DNA of 64,000 bases from Limnephilus marmoratus (Eukaryota; Arthropoda; Insecta; Trichoptera; Limnephilidae): positions 29,101,988-29,165,987 of the forward strand of contig OU862918.1 in NCBI GenBank assembly GCA_917880885.1, given 5' to 3'. Position 1 is the first letter of the stretch. The number at the start of each line of letters is the position of its first letter. Made by a program: the position numbers and the translations under genes. This document shows, in pieces, positions 10,762 through 20,941 of the stretch. A model generated the notes under the pieces. That model had not been told where the DNA came from and ran no database searches. It worked only from the letters and a program-made list of their open reading frames with translations.

Positions 10762-12981
10762 CTAAGGTGCCAACTCAACTTTACACGGAGTAGGTAAACA
10801 TTCCATGCATCGAGCACACTGTTTCACAGTTGCTTCTATATCATTGTTCATTCCGAGCCAAAAAAAATAATTTCGAGCAAGACTTTTCGATTTTACAATG
10901 CCTAAATGTGATTGATGTAAAAAATTCAATATAATTTCCCTTAATTCCCTTGGAACTACAAATTTATTATTATAAAATAAACATGAATTATAAGTCGATA
11001 ATTTATCCCTAAAATACCAGAATTTCAATAAATCATCCTTTAAGAACTTTTTATCCGGCCAACCATTTGCTGTGAACTCGATAATGCTCGCCATATTTAC
11101 ATCATTAATCGAAAACTGTTTCATCGTTTCCGCATTTAATGTTGTTTCTGACTCGATTATGTTCACAAACTCTGACTCAACCGTATTCACGTTTAAAGAA
11201 TCAATATAATTTAAAAAATAATCGCTAGCATCAATATCGTCGCTACACACAACTAAATTATCCGTATTATTAATCGGCATTCGTGATAAGAAATCCGCTT
11301 TGTTATCACCTGACTTAATATGCTCTATACTATAGTCAAAAGTCTGGAGTATTAGGGCGTACCTCTGCAGACGGTTAGCGGCCAAAACAGGTACTTGCTT
11401 ATCCGTGTTCAAAATGTGTACTAACGATTTATTGTCGCAAGCCAAAACAAATTTACTGCCGTATAAATACTGAAAGAATTTCTTCAACCCAAAAATTATA
11501 GCACACGCTTCCTTATCTAAAATAGAGTACTTTAATTCTGTTTCTGACAATAATCGGCTAGCAAATGCGATAGGTCTCTCTAAACCATTATCATATACAT
11601 GGCAAATCACCGCTGATAACGCTTTTTCAGATGCGTCTGAAATAAGTTTAATTGGTAAATTAGGATCAAAATGCACTAAAATATTATCTGACGTCAGCAG
11701 TTTCTTAACTCGCTCAAACGCAATATTACATTCCTCAGACCACACATATTTTACTCCCCTTTTTAACAAGTTATACAATGGAGACAAAATACCTGAAATA
11801 TTATGAACAAAAGCTCTATAATATGAAATAACCCCAAGTAAACTCCTAAGTTCTGAAACATTTTTCGGTACTGCCATTTGAGTAATCGCACAGATTTTAT
11901 TTTCTAAAGGCATAACTCCTTTCCGCGAAATTTTAAAACCTAAATATTCTATCTCAGTTTCTAGAAAAGAACACTTATTTTCATTAATAGTTAATCCACA
12001 ATCACTTAACTTGCTAAGTACAGATTCACAAATAGAGAATAATTCCTCTTCAGAATTTCCAAACAACAAAATATCATCTAGAAATATACGAACGTTACGA
12101 AGTCTACCTACTACCGCCTGAATAACTTGCATAAATATAGCCGGGCTTGTGGTCAAACCGAAAGGCAACACTTTATACCTGAATAAACCCACATGCGTAC
12201 TTATCACACATAATTTTCTCGACTTCTCGTTCAACGAAATCTGACCAAAAGCATTACGCAAATCTATTTTAGCAAAAAATTTCGCACCATTTAAAGATGA
12301 AATTAAATCTTCTATACGAGGCAATGGATATTTCAACTTCGCTAACATAGGGTTTAATGTGGTTTTAAAATCAGTACAAATTCTAATTGAACCGTCTTTC
12401 TTTTTTACAACAACAATCGGACTAGCCATATCACTTATTTCTACGTTTTCAATTATATCTTCACGTAACATCTTATTTAATTCCTCCTCTACCTTTCCAC
12501 GTAAACTAAAAGGTAACGATCTTGGATTCACAAACTTTGGCCTGAACTCCGAAATAACTTCGATGTTAGCTTCATAACCTATAAGCCTACCCGATTTTTC
12601 TGAAAACACATGAGCATATTTTTTCTTTAAACTATCACGAAAATTTAATTGATTATCACAACTAGTCTCACTGGTATTTACCGAATTTATTCCACTTAAT
12701 CCGATACCGAAAACTTGTAAAAAATTTCTACCAACAATCGTAGAATTACCGTTTTTAATTATTATAAACTGCGTATCTACACTTTTATTTAAAAATAACA
12801 CACTTAAATTAACTTTACCTACAATATTTAACCGTTTCCCGTCATATCCTGACAATTGAATATCGCATCTTTCCAATTTACAAGAAACAAAATCTTTTAA
12901 ATACACTTCATATGGAATTGCATTAATCTCAGCGCCGGTGTCAACAACCGCTCGCAGAACAGTGTTACCAATAATGAGATC
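10762..12981 (-). CDS. pol: Ty3-type Pol: protease, reverse transcriptase, RNase H, IN zinc finger
   Basis: The frame is open for 739 codons from just after a TAG beside the 5' LTR; no ATG is needed if it was made as part of a polyprotein. The protease active site is VVDTGAEINAIP near residue 14. RT follows, with the conserved LPFGL and the catalytic FLDD (about 300-303, a variant of YIDD). RNase H has Asp in LISDAS (~449), Glu in LDKEA (~490), Asp in ACDNKS (~516) and Asp in NKADFLSR (~563). The integrase zinc module HQSH...CARC is at about 689-725. It ends at a TAG just before the integrase core. No Gag coding precedes it, and the N-terminal part of the protease is unusually close to the LTR. 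Function: proteolytic maturation and cDNA synthesis of the element in cytoplasmic particles. Whether this copy is translated is unknown. Confidence 0.9.
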   Translation of the reverse strand, partial: DLIIGNTVLRAVVDTGAEINAIPYEVYLKDFVSCKLERCDIQLSGYDGKRLNIVGKVNLSVLFLNKSVDTQFIIIKNGNSTIVGRNFLQVFGIGLSGINSVNTSETSCDNQLNFRDSLKKKYAHVFSEKSGRLIGYEANIEVISEFRPKFVNPRSLPFSLRGKVEEELNKMLREDIIENVEISDMASPIVVVKKKDGSIRICTDFKTTLNPMLAKLKYPLPRIEDLISSLNGAKFFAKIDLRNAFGQISLNEKSRKLCVISTHVGLFRYKVLPFGLTTSPAIFMQVIQAVVGRLRNVRIFLDDILLFGNSEEELFSICESVLSKLSDCGLTINENKCSFLETEIEYLGFKISRKGVMPLENKICAITQMAVPKNVSELRSLLGVISYYRAFVHNISGILSPLYNLLKRGVKYVWSEECNIAFERVKKLLTSDNILVHFDPNLPIKLISDASEKALSAVICHVYDNGLERPIAFASRLLSETELKYSILDKEACAIIFGLKKFFQYLYGSKFVLACDNKSLVHILNTDKQVPVLAANRLQRYALILQTFDYSIEHIKSGDNKADFLSRMPINNTDNLVVCSDDIDASDYFLNYIDSLNVNTVESEFVNIIESETTLNAETMKQFSINDVNMASIIEFTANGWPDKKFLKDDLLKFWYFRDKLSTYNSCLFYNNKFVVPRELREIILNFLHQSHLGIVKSKSLARNYFFWLGMNNDIEATVKQCARCMECLPTPCKVELAP

Positions 12982-12998
12982 CTACCGGCTGCGCCAAC

Positions 12999-13162
12999 TG
13001 TGGTATCTTGGGATCGGGTAGTAATAACATCTGTTAATGTTACAATGTTTATTGGTTGCCAGATTAATATGGAGAGAGCGCTCAATAGCGGTACATCCCT
13101 TTTATACTTCCCATACTCGCTATCTCGCTCTCATGCCGTCACCCTCATACACATACGTCACA
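12999..13162 (-). repeat. 5' LTR (164 bp)
   Basis: The promoter LTR for the minus-strand pol. Its TATA box is the complement of about 13098-13107. Directly inside it, the minus strand reads TGGCGCAGCCGGTAGGATC, which starts with TGG as primer-binding sites do; I do not assign the primer tRNA. Confidence 0.95.
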
Positions 13163-13796
13163 GTATTAAATATATAAAAATACTAAAGACAATAAATGAG
13201 CATGCAAGAGGTGTCATAATTTTGTTATTCTATGTTTGTACAACTAGAAAAGGTTGACGGGAAATAAAGCAAAGTACAAGTATAAAAAGCTCATGGGGGA
13301 CATTTTTACTACTTTGTGACACGCATCAAAATATAGTTGCCTAACTGTCTGTAAGTGACGTTTAATAAGTCAGGTATGCCTCATACGTCATCCATATTTC
13401 TGGTAATGTTATATCATCGTGAAAACAAGCATATGGGTCTGAGTGGTTAAAATGACATTGGTCAATACTTTTTAGTCGCTCAGTTGATTGGCGCGTACCT
13501 ACTGATATGCGAAGTCCTCGCTTTCGGAGCACAGAAAAGCGCATCCGTTCTTCCACGAGTATATTTGTTAGGAACGTATAAGTTAACCTCTTTCAACATA
13601 GGTGAAGATTAATATTTTTTGAAGTGAAAACTTCTTTAGCGCCGCTGTGATTTGAAACTCAATGAAACGGATACTAGCAATCCCAAAAGGAGACAAATAC
13701 ATACTTACATATATAGGATTTAGCTCGCGAGAGTATGAGATAGCAATTAAATGTTTATTTTCTTCATCTATAACTATGTATGTGTTTAAATAGTTA
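13163..13796. other. No gene; possible MITE relic near 13610
   Basis: GAAGTGAAAACTTCTTTA at about 13619 resembles the terminus GAAGTAAAACTTCTTTA of the MITE at 38276-38406, but no matching right end was found nearby. The rest is AT-rich. Confidence 0.35.
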
Positions 13797-14935
13797 CAGC
13801 CTTACTAAAAAAAACCACAGCAGCACCGATAACCTGTGTTGCAGCTGCAACATGAATAAAACAAAAATACACTAAAACACGAAATATTACTAATAACACT
13901 TGTTCTCAAAATGTATTTTAAATCCGGCAACAATGTAATTTTTTATATTGTAAGTTTGTTTTCCTTCATAACCGCTGGGTGGCGGCGCCTGCGCATTTGT
14001 CGTTCGCGCTCATGTGGGTGGTTTGATATATTTATGTAAATGAACTTTCGCGCTGAAACGCTGATGTGTGTGAAATATTACTTAAACGTGACGGTAATTT
14101 CTATAAATATGACTAATTCACTCCTATATTGATATAATTGATATATTTACCGTGTTTTCGTGGTTCTTCATAAGTTTTAGTCAAGTTATAATCAAAATAA
14201 TCGTACTTCGAAAATTGAAATGTCAAAAACTATTTTATATGATACATGAAAATTCAAATTTACATTTAAAGGATTTTGTTTTATGAGAATTTCATAAAGA
14301 TGGTGTTTTTTATTAAAATATTAATATCTAATTGGTACATGTGTTGCTAAACGTATCAAAGAAATTAACGTCTTTAGAGATGCAAGAAATCTGTTATAAA
14401 AGTCGGTATCATTTTTTAGGTTAGTTTTTTGGCAATAAAAAAACTTTCAAATTTTTTATTATTTTTTTATTGTATGCACGAGGAAAAAGTGAGGTGACAG
14501 TTTCGTTCCAAATTCATTATATAAAAGGTTTGTATTTTTAAAATTTTGTTTTTTTTATTAATTTCTGTACACTTTTATCAAATATGTTTTGGTAAAAAAA
14601 AAAATCCTTTTTTTTCGCGTTTGAATCTTAATATAAGGCAGTTTTTAAAAACTCAAGTGTATTTCAATTACACAAATCTAAAAGGTAATTTTATCTAGTT
14701 TTCATAAATGGTATTTTTTTTACGACACCTTCAAAAATAAGAAATATATAGAACATTCAAAATACTTCAAAATTTCGTTCAGACATCATTACTAAAACAG
14801 AGATAAACTACCCTCTCAGGCCGTGTAAACCAAGAGTATTTTTTTCCATGAACAATTTTTTAATTAGTAATGTTTTCACATCCGCGGCCGGTTGTCAATT
14901 GAATAAAATTTTCACTGGGTTTTTTAGTAAGGCTG
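13797..14935. mobile_element. Non-autonomous TIR DNA element (~1.14 kb, TTA target site)
   Basis: The left end CAGCCTTACTAAAAA is the inverse of the right end TTTTTAGTAAGGCTG, giving TIRs of roughly 20 bp. The trinucleotide TTA flanks both ends (13794-13796 and 14936-14938). A 3-bp TTA duplication would suit the PIF/Harbinger superfamily, but the TIR alone does not prove it. No transposase ORF is inside; the interior is AT-rich with a short GC-rich island near 13970-14030. Confidence 0.65.
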
Positions 14936-15740
14936 TTAAAGTTTCATTTTAAATATAACGTCAAATAACAAAGCACCTACTTCGCACGAAAATATGAAAA
15001 TGATAATTATCGTTAAGTAAATAAAATTTAATATTTTCTTTTTATTTTATGAACCTATTAAATAACTTCATTATACATTTTTTGAAAAACAGAATGTATT
15101 TGAATACAAATTCTAATACGCGACAGTTGTTCTAAATTCTAAAGGCATTATCAAAGATACTCACCATTGTTTGAAAATGTCTTCAGATTGCAAAACTGCT
15201 GATACGCGTAATAATAATTACTTAGCAGAACTTGTTAATATATAATATTTTTTGTTGCTTGAAATTGAATAATAACACTGTTGAAATTATGATAGAAAAA
15301 CTCAAAATTAAAATGTAGTTTCACAAGTTAAACTTGACCCAAAAAAAAATTGAATAATTTTTTTTCACACGCCGCGCGCCGGTTGTCGTACTCGCAACAT
15401 CGCGGTCCAAAGCAAACCAACCACTTATTACTGTGCCACGAGGAAACATATAGTACTAAATCTTAAAATATTTCACCTTAAGTCCTCCGTATCTATTTTT
15501 GATGACTATTATCGTTTGAAGAGATTACAGGGTTTTATTTTTTAGTTTGGAAGCGCCACTGAGGGATGGGCGGTAAAATGATGCCTACGAACTTCTAGGC
15601 ATTGGGAAATAAAAATCCAAATAGCATACACATCACATTTCGTAAGACCCTTTTCGAGAATAATAGTCCGTAACATGAAAAAAAACGTTTATTTAAGATA
15701 GGTTTGGATACGAGGATAACAAAAAAAACACAACGATTGG
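14936..15740. other. No gene recognised
   Basis: AT-rich, with a short GC-rich patch at about 15366-15410 (CGCCGCGCGCCGGTTGTCG) that resembles CCGCGGCCGGTTGTC inside the neighbouring TIR element near 14883. No ORF with known motifs. Confidence 0.4.
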
Positions 15741-15945
15741 TACTGTATGAATCGGAGCAGTTCTTCTTTGGCATCCTCACTGGGGAATGTTATGAGGCAG
15801 AAGGAAATTAGAGCAGAAGTAAAATGGAAGTTAGAGTTTGAAAAGAATTCGGCTATTCTACTACCAAAATCAGTACAAAATGCTTTGGTTAAATTATTAG
15901 TTCAAAAACATATTTTTTCACAAAGACGAAGCATTTTGTTGTTGT

Positions 15946-16390
15946 GTGTTGTTGTATAGGAATTTAATAATATTACCCGTGCAGGCCTTATTATGGTACA
16001 AAATATTAATTCAGCATGTATCTGAGTCTGATTATAAGTGGAAAGTAGAACATGAACATAATACAAGATTCACAAAGAGTGAAGGAATGCTTGTTCCGAA
16101 ATATAATAATAACTATGAACGGCGAACCCTGGAATATAACGTGCCAAAAAAATTTAACATGTTACCAAGTAATTTAAAAAATTGCGATTCTACAAATAGA
16201 TTGAGATATACGCTGAAACAGTGGATACTAAATAATGATGGCTTATATTAATTCAAATGTGTTAATTGTGACAATCTGTGTAGTTATTGTAATAATATTA
16301 TGTGTGTATATTTAAAATGTAATTGAAAATTAACATCCTGTTGACAAACTGCTTTATTGCGGTTTAACGGGATTGTACCTTGAAAACCAA
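15946..16390 (+). pseudogene. LINE RT C-terminal fragment with 3' tail
   Basis: The last ~75 codons of the frame ending at 16251 have the C-terminal pattern of CR1/Jockey-type RTs: HNTRFTKSEGMLVP, then KFNMLPSNLK, then LKQWIL. A short AT-rich 3' UTR follows and ends in an AATAAAAAAACA-like tail near 16385. The upstream sequence (15740-15945) does not show RT motifs, so this is a 5'-truncated copy. The clade is uncertain. Confidence 0.55.
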
Positions 16391-16407
16391 TAAAAAAACA
16401 TTAAATA

Positions 16408-16573
16408 TTCTTAGTATCACCCTAGTGGAAGACCAGTGTTCAGAATAGAAATGTTGTTTGAAATGGATTTTGCCTTGTTTGGTGATAAGTTCCTCCACCC
16501 CGACCCCTTCCCCTAACCAATACATTCAGGTACACCAAAATACCCCAATTAGGAATGCAATTGTCCCAACAGC
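16408..16573 (+). repeat. Partial SINE, family S2 (body)
   Basis: It matches the S2 body in order: AGTATCACCCT, GACCAGTGTTCAGAAT, GTTTGAAATGG, GTTTGGTGA, ACCCCAATTAGG. The tRNA head and poly(A) end are missing. A LINE fragment follows directly. Confidence 0.6.
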
Positions 16574-16990
16574 AAATATATGCCAAAAATATATTATTGA
16601 AGCTCTTCAAAAATAATGAATCCTCTACTAGACCGTGTATGCATAACACTAGATCGAATAAAAATTATATAAAAAATATTCCAAGTTATAAAACCACATT
16701 TGGACAAAGAAACTATACATACTTTGCAACAAAACTCCATAACATCCTTCCCCAAGTCATAAAACTAATAAAAAATCCAATTGAATACAAATCAAGAATA
16801 AAAATATGGCTTAAAGAGGTCAATGAGAGAACACTAGCGAAGACGCTAAAAACGACATAGAAGACAAATGAACTATATTTAAATAACTTCAGTCCGCCTC
16901 GGCACAGGAACTCCTAGTGAGGAGGACTAAGAAAAACAATATTTTATACTTAATTTCACATTACTTTTTGTATGTAAATTTTTTTTATAT
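16574..16990 (+). pseudogene. LINE RT C-terminal fragment and 3' UTR
   Basis: The frame to 16860 ends with CMHNTRSNKNYI, GQRNYTYFATKLHNILP and IKIWLKEVN, the C-terminal signature of a CR1/Jockey-type RT. The 3' UTR carries CCTCGGCACAGGA, seen again as CCTCAGCACAGGA at about 32444 behind a related fragment, so the two are the same LINE family. It is 5'-truncated and begins where the S2 fragment ends. Confidence 0.6.
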
Positions 16991-17243
16991 AGTCGCTATA
17001 ATAAAAATAAAAAAAAACCGCTCCAAGTGGCCCCGGACCGCTGGGACTCTCGAAGAGGAAACAGGGTAGCAGAGAAATTAGAATAATAGGTATTTTATCA
17101 AACTGTTGCTATCACTGTCGCTGTTACCCCCCATGAATACTGGGCAAAAGGGAAAACTGCACCTCAGGCTAATGATACCTAAATAATGTCGTCAAAATCA
17201 AGGTAATGTATTCTCCATTTTTTCCTCCAAAACTATAAACTTA

Positions 17244-17690
17244 CCAGCTGGTTCCCGGCATGCGTTGCTATGCTATTTAATAAAGAAATTGTCTCTACCT
17301 GCGTGTCCTTTCCCATTTGTCCCGTCCCCCTTCCGCCTCCCCTTCCTCTCCCGCGTCCCCTTCCCCTCTCTCGTTCCCACTCCGCCTCGTCATCCTTCCA
17401 TCTTCCCACTCCACTCCCCCTTTCCCGTGAACCCCCCTCCCGAGTTTCCTTTCCCCCCTTCCCGCTCCCGCATTCTGTACATTCAGTTTTTTAAACAGCT
17501 CGCGTGCCACCTATTGCAATTTTTTTATACAAATTTCATGATGCCAGACCTCACCAGTAGTTTTATACAAACCTTATCCTGACAATAGCGAACACAAAAA
17601 TAAAAGAATTATCTAATTTGGTGCAGTCGTTCGGAAGTTATGCGCGTACATACATTTCGGGGATTCAGTTTTATTTATAGAGAAGATAGA
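17244..17690 (-). mobile_element. HelA Helitron copy (minus strand)
   Basis: On the minus strand it ends GGGAACCAGCTGG followed by T, a CTRR-type terminus. The C-rich block at about 17312-17470 is the minus-strand counterpart of the HelA purine tract. 17495-17660 matches HelA 5272-5450 inversely. The 5' terminus is not clear; similarity fades near 17690. The small Pro/Ser-rich ORFs are composition artefacts. Confidence 0.65.
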
Positions 17691-18114
17691 TTATAAGAAA
17701 GTATTATTTGGGTGGGTGTGTGGGTTTTTCTTATTTTAAAGATACATTATCTACTTTATAATCTACTGTACGTTTGGGGATGGCATTCTATTCAAGCAAT
17801 TTTAACGATTTTTGGAGGGTCCTAAGTCATAACTCCTACTCTTGTAGGAGTTAGGACTCCTAACTCCTACAAGAAGAAACTTATTAAAAAAGGAAAACGG
17901 ACCGACGCTATCTAGTGTTGATATCTAGGTATATTATATTAAAAAATGTTTGCACTGGTATCAAAATCCATAGAGGAAATAGGGGAATACGTTTGCATGG
18001 ACAAAACCCGGTTTCTTTTTAAAAATAAGGAATATTAGGGGGAAGAAAATAAAACGCAAGTTTTCTACAGAAAGCTAAAAAATCGATTATAAAATAGTAT
18101 ACCTTCATTAAAAG
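17691..18114. other. No gene; contains the palindrome at 17841
   Basis: AT-rich spacer. Its only notable structure is the palindrome listed separately. Confidence 0.4.
17841..17873. repeat. 33-bp near-perfect palindrome
   Basis: CTTGTAGGAGTTAGGA, one base, then TCCTAACTCCTACAAG: a 16-bp stem with a single central C. A further half-site AACTCCTAC sits just upstream at 17831, so two alternative hairpins are possible. Confidence 0.9.
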
Positions 18115-18287
18115 TGTGAGAATGGTTTTAGTGGCACGCCTGCCGTTTCAAATATGCAAGAGCGAGACGGCAGAACTGAGTATAAAAGGTGATGAATGTA
18201 TCTGCTCGCTCTCCTTACCTACAGACAGCTCCGTTAGCTAGCACGTTGTATTGTCTCAATAAATGTTCATCTCGTACACGCGTCACA
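18115..18287 (+). mobile_element. Probable solo LTR, Ty3-type (173 bp)
   Basis: It starts TGTGAG and ends CGTCACA (terminal TGTGA/TCACA). GAGTATAAAAGG at about 18178-18189 serves as TATA box and CAATAAATG near 18258 as poly(A) signal. The layout mirrors the 164-bp LTR of the complete element at 9543-13162 (GTATAAAAGGG, then CAATAAAC), so it is likely a related family. No clear target-site duplication and no internal region are visible. Confidence 0.6.
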
Positions 18288-18794
18288 TAACACTAAAGTC
18301 TGTAAATAACAAAAAGCGTCAAACAATCCAATCCAAATTATTATAAGTTATGTAGTGGCATAAATCAACACGGAGCCTTAAAGGAAATATTATTTTATTA
18401 TCTTCTCCACTTATATTATTTACAAAGCATTTCAAGATCATTTTGTGTAAAGACGGGACGGTTTACTTTTAAAATATCACAAATTCATTTGAATAATACG
18501 AACGCGGATCGGAATAAATTTGCTACGCACTTTTTGTCAAAGCCTTATCTGTTCTTACCTCGCGCCTCGGCCAGAAACTCGAGGAACGAAATGATAAAAC
18601 TTGAAGGATTGTTTTAAAGTCTCCTTTCATTTGTCTGGATAAGCCTTATTTCCAGTATCAAAGTATGCCTTTCAATTTGAATAAAGTTGTTTAACGATTT
18701 TCATAAAATTTACATATAAAAAAATAATAAATTTACATATAAACGTTCCAGATAATTATTCGATACATTTGCCCTGATGAGGTGAACATTTTAA
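18288..18794. other. No feature recognised
   Basis: AT-rich spacer without ORFs or repeats matched elsewhere in the window. Confidence 0.45.
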
Positions 18795-18922
18795 TTAAAG
18801 AAGAAGATAACAATAATAATCTAAACGAAAATATGAAAGAGAACAAGACACAGAAAAATACAAAAAGGCAATGGTCACAACTGGGACTTGCCCACTTGTC
18901 TAACCGGGACGTGCGAATAAAC
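18795..18922 (-). repeat. SINE, family S3 (minus)
   Basis: The reverse complement of TCTAAACGAAAATATGAAAG and of CAACTGGGACTTG to AACCGGGACGTGCG matches the copy at 19708-19926, including the B-box region and body. The far end of the head is cut off. Confidence 0.6.
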
Positions 18923-18936
18923 CAATTTATGAATTA

Positions 18937-19387
18937 CTAGCTGGTTCCCGGCATGCGTTGCTATGCCATTAAATAAAGAAATTGTTTCTCACTGAGTGTC
19001 CTTTCCCATTCGTCCCGTTCCCCTTCTTCTCCTGCGTCCTCTTCACCTCTCGCGTTCCCACTCCGTCACCTTCACCTTCCCTCTCCCCACTCCACTCACC
19101 CCTCCCTTCCCCCGTCCCGCGAACCCCCCTCCCGAGTTCCCTTCCCCCCTCCCAGGTCCCCCTCCCCCCTCCCAGGTTCCCATACACCTCCCTCCCTCCC
19201 GCTTTCCATACATTCAGTTTTCAAACGTGCAACCAAGGGCAATTTTTGTACTCAAATTTCATAATTTCGGAAATTTTATTAAAAACCAACAATAACCAAC
19301 ACACAAAAAAAAAGAATTATCCAATTTGGTGCAGACGTTCGAAAGTTATGCGCTTAGCAACACATTCAGCTATTCATTTGTATATTA
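18937..19387 (-). mobile_element. HelA Helitron copy (minus strand)
   Basis: The minus-strand end reads GGGAACCAGCTAG followed by T, an exact CTAG|T terminus. The C-rich block at 19012-19205 corresponds to the purine tract. 19225-19360 carries the HelA core words (GGTGCAGACGTTCG on plus). The 5' end fades near 19387. Confidence 0.65.
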
Positions 19388-19470
19388 TAGATTATTTTTA
19401 TCTTCTTCTTCAATAATATATAACATTGATGGGAATAACCTTCTAAAACTAATAAAAAGAGAGTTTTTCT
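19388..19470 (+). repeat. S3 SINE 3' part
   Basis: GATGGGAATAACCTTC and AAAAAGAGAGTTTTTCT repeat at 19870-19916 in the longer S3 copy. No head is present here. Confidence 0.5.
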
Positions 19471-19707
19471 TATAAAAACATGAATATTCGTTTAGACTTT
19501 TATAAAAAGTCATTAGTTCCGTAGGAATAAATTCGAATATATTTATCCGAGAAGCTATCCGGGTTACAAACCAACTCTTAGAATTATTGTTTCCAATAAA
19601 AAGGGTAGTTACCCGTAATACGGAAAAAATATAATTAGTTGAAGATAATATTGTTGAATTTAAATTTGAAATATGATATTGACAAATATGACGGTTTGAC
19701 AGAAAGT

Positions 19708-19926
19708 GGAAATAGCGAAATTGGTTAACACGCACGTCCCGGTTAGGCGAGAGGTCAGGGCTCGAGTCCCAGTTGCGACCATTGTCTTTGTCTATTTTTC
19801 TGTGTCTTGTTGTCTTTCATATTTTCGTTTAGATTATTATTGTTATCTTCTTCCTTCAATGATATGTTACATTAATGGGAATAACCTTCAAACAGTTATA
19901 AAAAGAGAGTTTTTCTATTAAAAAAA
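19708..19926 (+). repeat. SINE, family S3, with tRNA-like head
   Basis: The head at about 19708-19782 has an A-box-like TAGCGAAATTGGTTAACACG and a B-box-like GGGCTCGAGTCCC at tRNA spacing, ending GCGACCA. The body contains CTTTCATATTTTCG and GGGAATAACCTTC. No poly(A) tail is obvious; it ends near TTTTTCTATTAAAAAAATT. Other pieces are at 6188, 18795 and 19388. Confidence 0.7.
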
Positions 19927-20006
19927 TTAACAATTTCGAAGATGCATATACAAAGTCAAATATTTTGATTTTAAGAGATAAAAAATTTTAATAATGAGAA
20001 AATGTT

Positions 20007-20320
20007 GTATCTTATATTTGCGGCACGTACCAAGTGGGTACATGTACTCTCAGTATCACCCTGGTGAGAGGCCACCATTCAAAATAGAACCGTCAAATAG
20101 CTTCAGCCGTTTTTGATGACCAGTTATCATTGACGTATGATATCTACTTGGTCTAAGCCAGATATGAATAGCAAGTTACTTCCTAATCTTATTCTACCCT
20201 GGCTCCTTTCCTTTCACGCTCTATTTAGCAACACAACGTGCCCTAATTGAAGATGCCATAGTCCCACTGGCTGTGTACAGTTGGGAGCAGTAAAGACTCT
20301 TGTATGATATTCACAGAAAA
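20007..20320 (+). repeat. SINE, family S2 (headless, diverged)
   Basis: It begins at TATATTTGCGGCACGTACC and carries, in order, TCAGTATCACCCTGG, CACCATTCAAAATAGAA, TAGCTTCAGCCG, GATGACCAG, ATGCCATAGTCCCACTGGC and AGACTCTTGTATGATATTCA. The tRNA-like head is absent and the A-rich tail is decayed. Confidence 0.7.
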
Positions 20321-20411
20321 AAGAGAAGACGATGAAAATGCAAAATATAAAAATGCAATAATTCTGCTAACTTTGTCATATAAGCATCTACATGAATGAA
20401 GAGACTTACAG

Positions 20412-20745
20412 GAGTTCAATTCAATTTGGGAGGCGGGTATGGGTGCCGCCGCCCCAGGAACCATTTATTGGATTGACAAAACCTCTGCCATAGGTCACCC
20501 CATATGGTTCGTTACGTTTGATGACTTAGCAGGGTTGCCCGGGTTTATAGAGTGAAGTTTGCATCTGCCCACCAACTGTGTGGTGGGCCGGATCGGGATT
20601 GACTGGTTGAGGAAGACCGTAGACCTTTCCAGCAGGCTTCTTGGAAAACCGCCTTACCCGCAATGAGAGGGATTGATTCATACGTCCGTAACTCCTGGAC
20701 GCGCTGTCCCCCAGCAGCGCCGGATCTGCCATACGTTCAAAACCG
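20412..20745 (+). repeat. S1 retroposon, 5' two-thirds
   Basis: Starts ATTTGGGAGGCGGG and includes ACCTCTGCCATAGGTCACC, ATGGTTCGTTACG and the long-form insert with GGGCCGGATCGGGATTGACT. It stops after CTGGACGCGCTG, before the usual 3' third and poly(A). Confidence 0.7.
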
Positions 20746-20941
20746 TGCAAAAAACCTGGCGCCAACTCCGAAGGGGCGCCGTGAGAAAATAAATATTGTA
20801 AAATTACCCATAGTACGAAATAATTATTACGCTCTAGCAACACTTTCCAAAGATACAGACTGCGCACGCATCTGGTTTAAATTCAACGAAATTCAACGAT
20901 TTACGAATTTATAGTCAGTTCTAGCGATACAGCGATACACC

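Larger units (their letters stand above)
9543..13162 (-). mobile_element. Ty3/gypsy-type LTR retrotransposon, gag-less
   Basis: Two LTRs of 164 bp (9543-9706 and 12999-13162) look identical base for base, start TGTGG and end GTCACA on the plus strand, and are flanked by GTATT on both sides (9538-9542 and 13163-13167). Between them the minus strand encodes protease, reverse transcriptase, RNase H and integrase in one frame, interrupted by a single TAG. The order RT-RH-IN places it in the Ty3/gypsy group. The protease frame opens within about 20 bp of the 5' LTR, so there is no room for gag. A purine-rich stretch (complement of 9707-9719) precedes the 3' LTR. Identical LTRs mean recent insertion, so Gag was probably supplied in trans or gag was lost just before or after integration. 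Confidence 0.95.
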
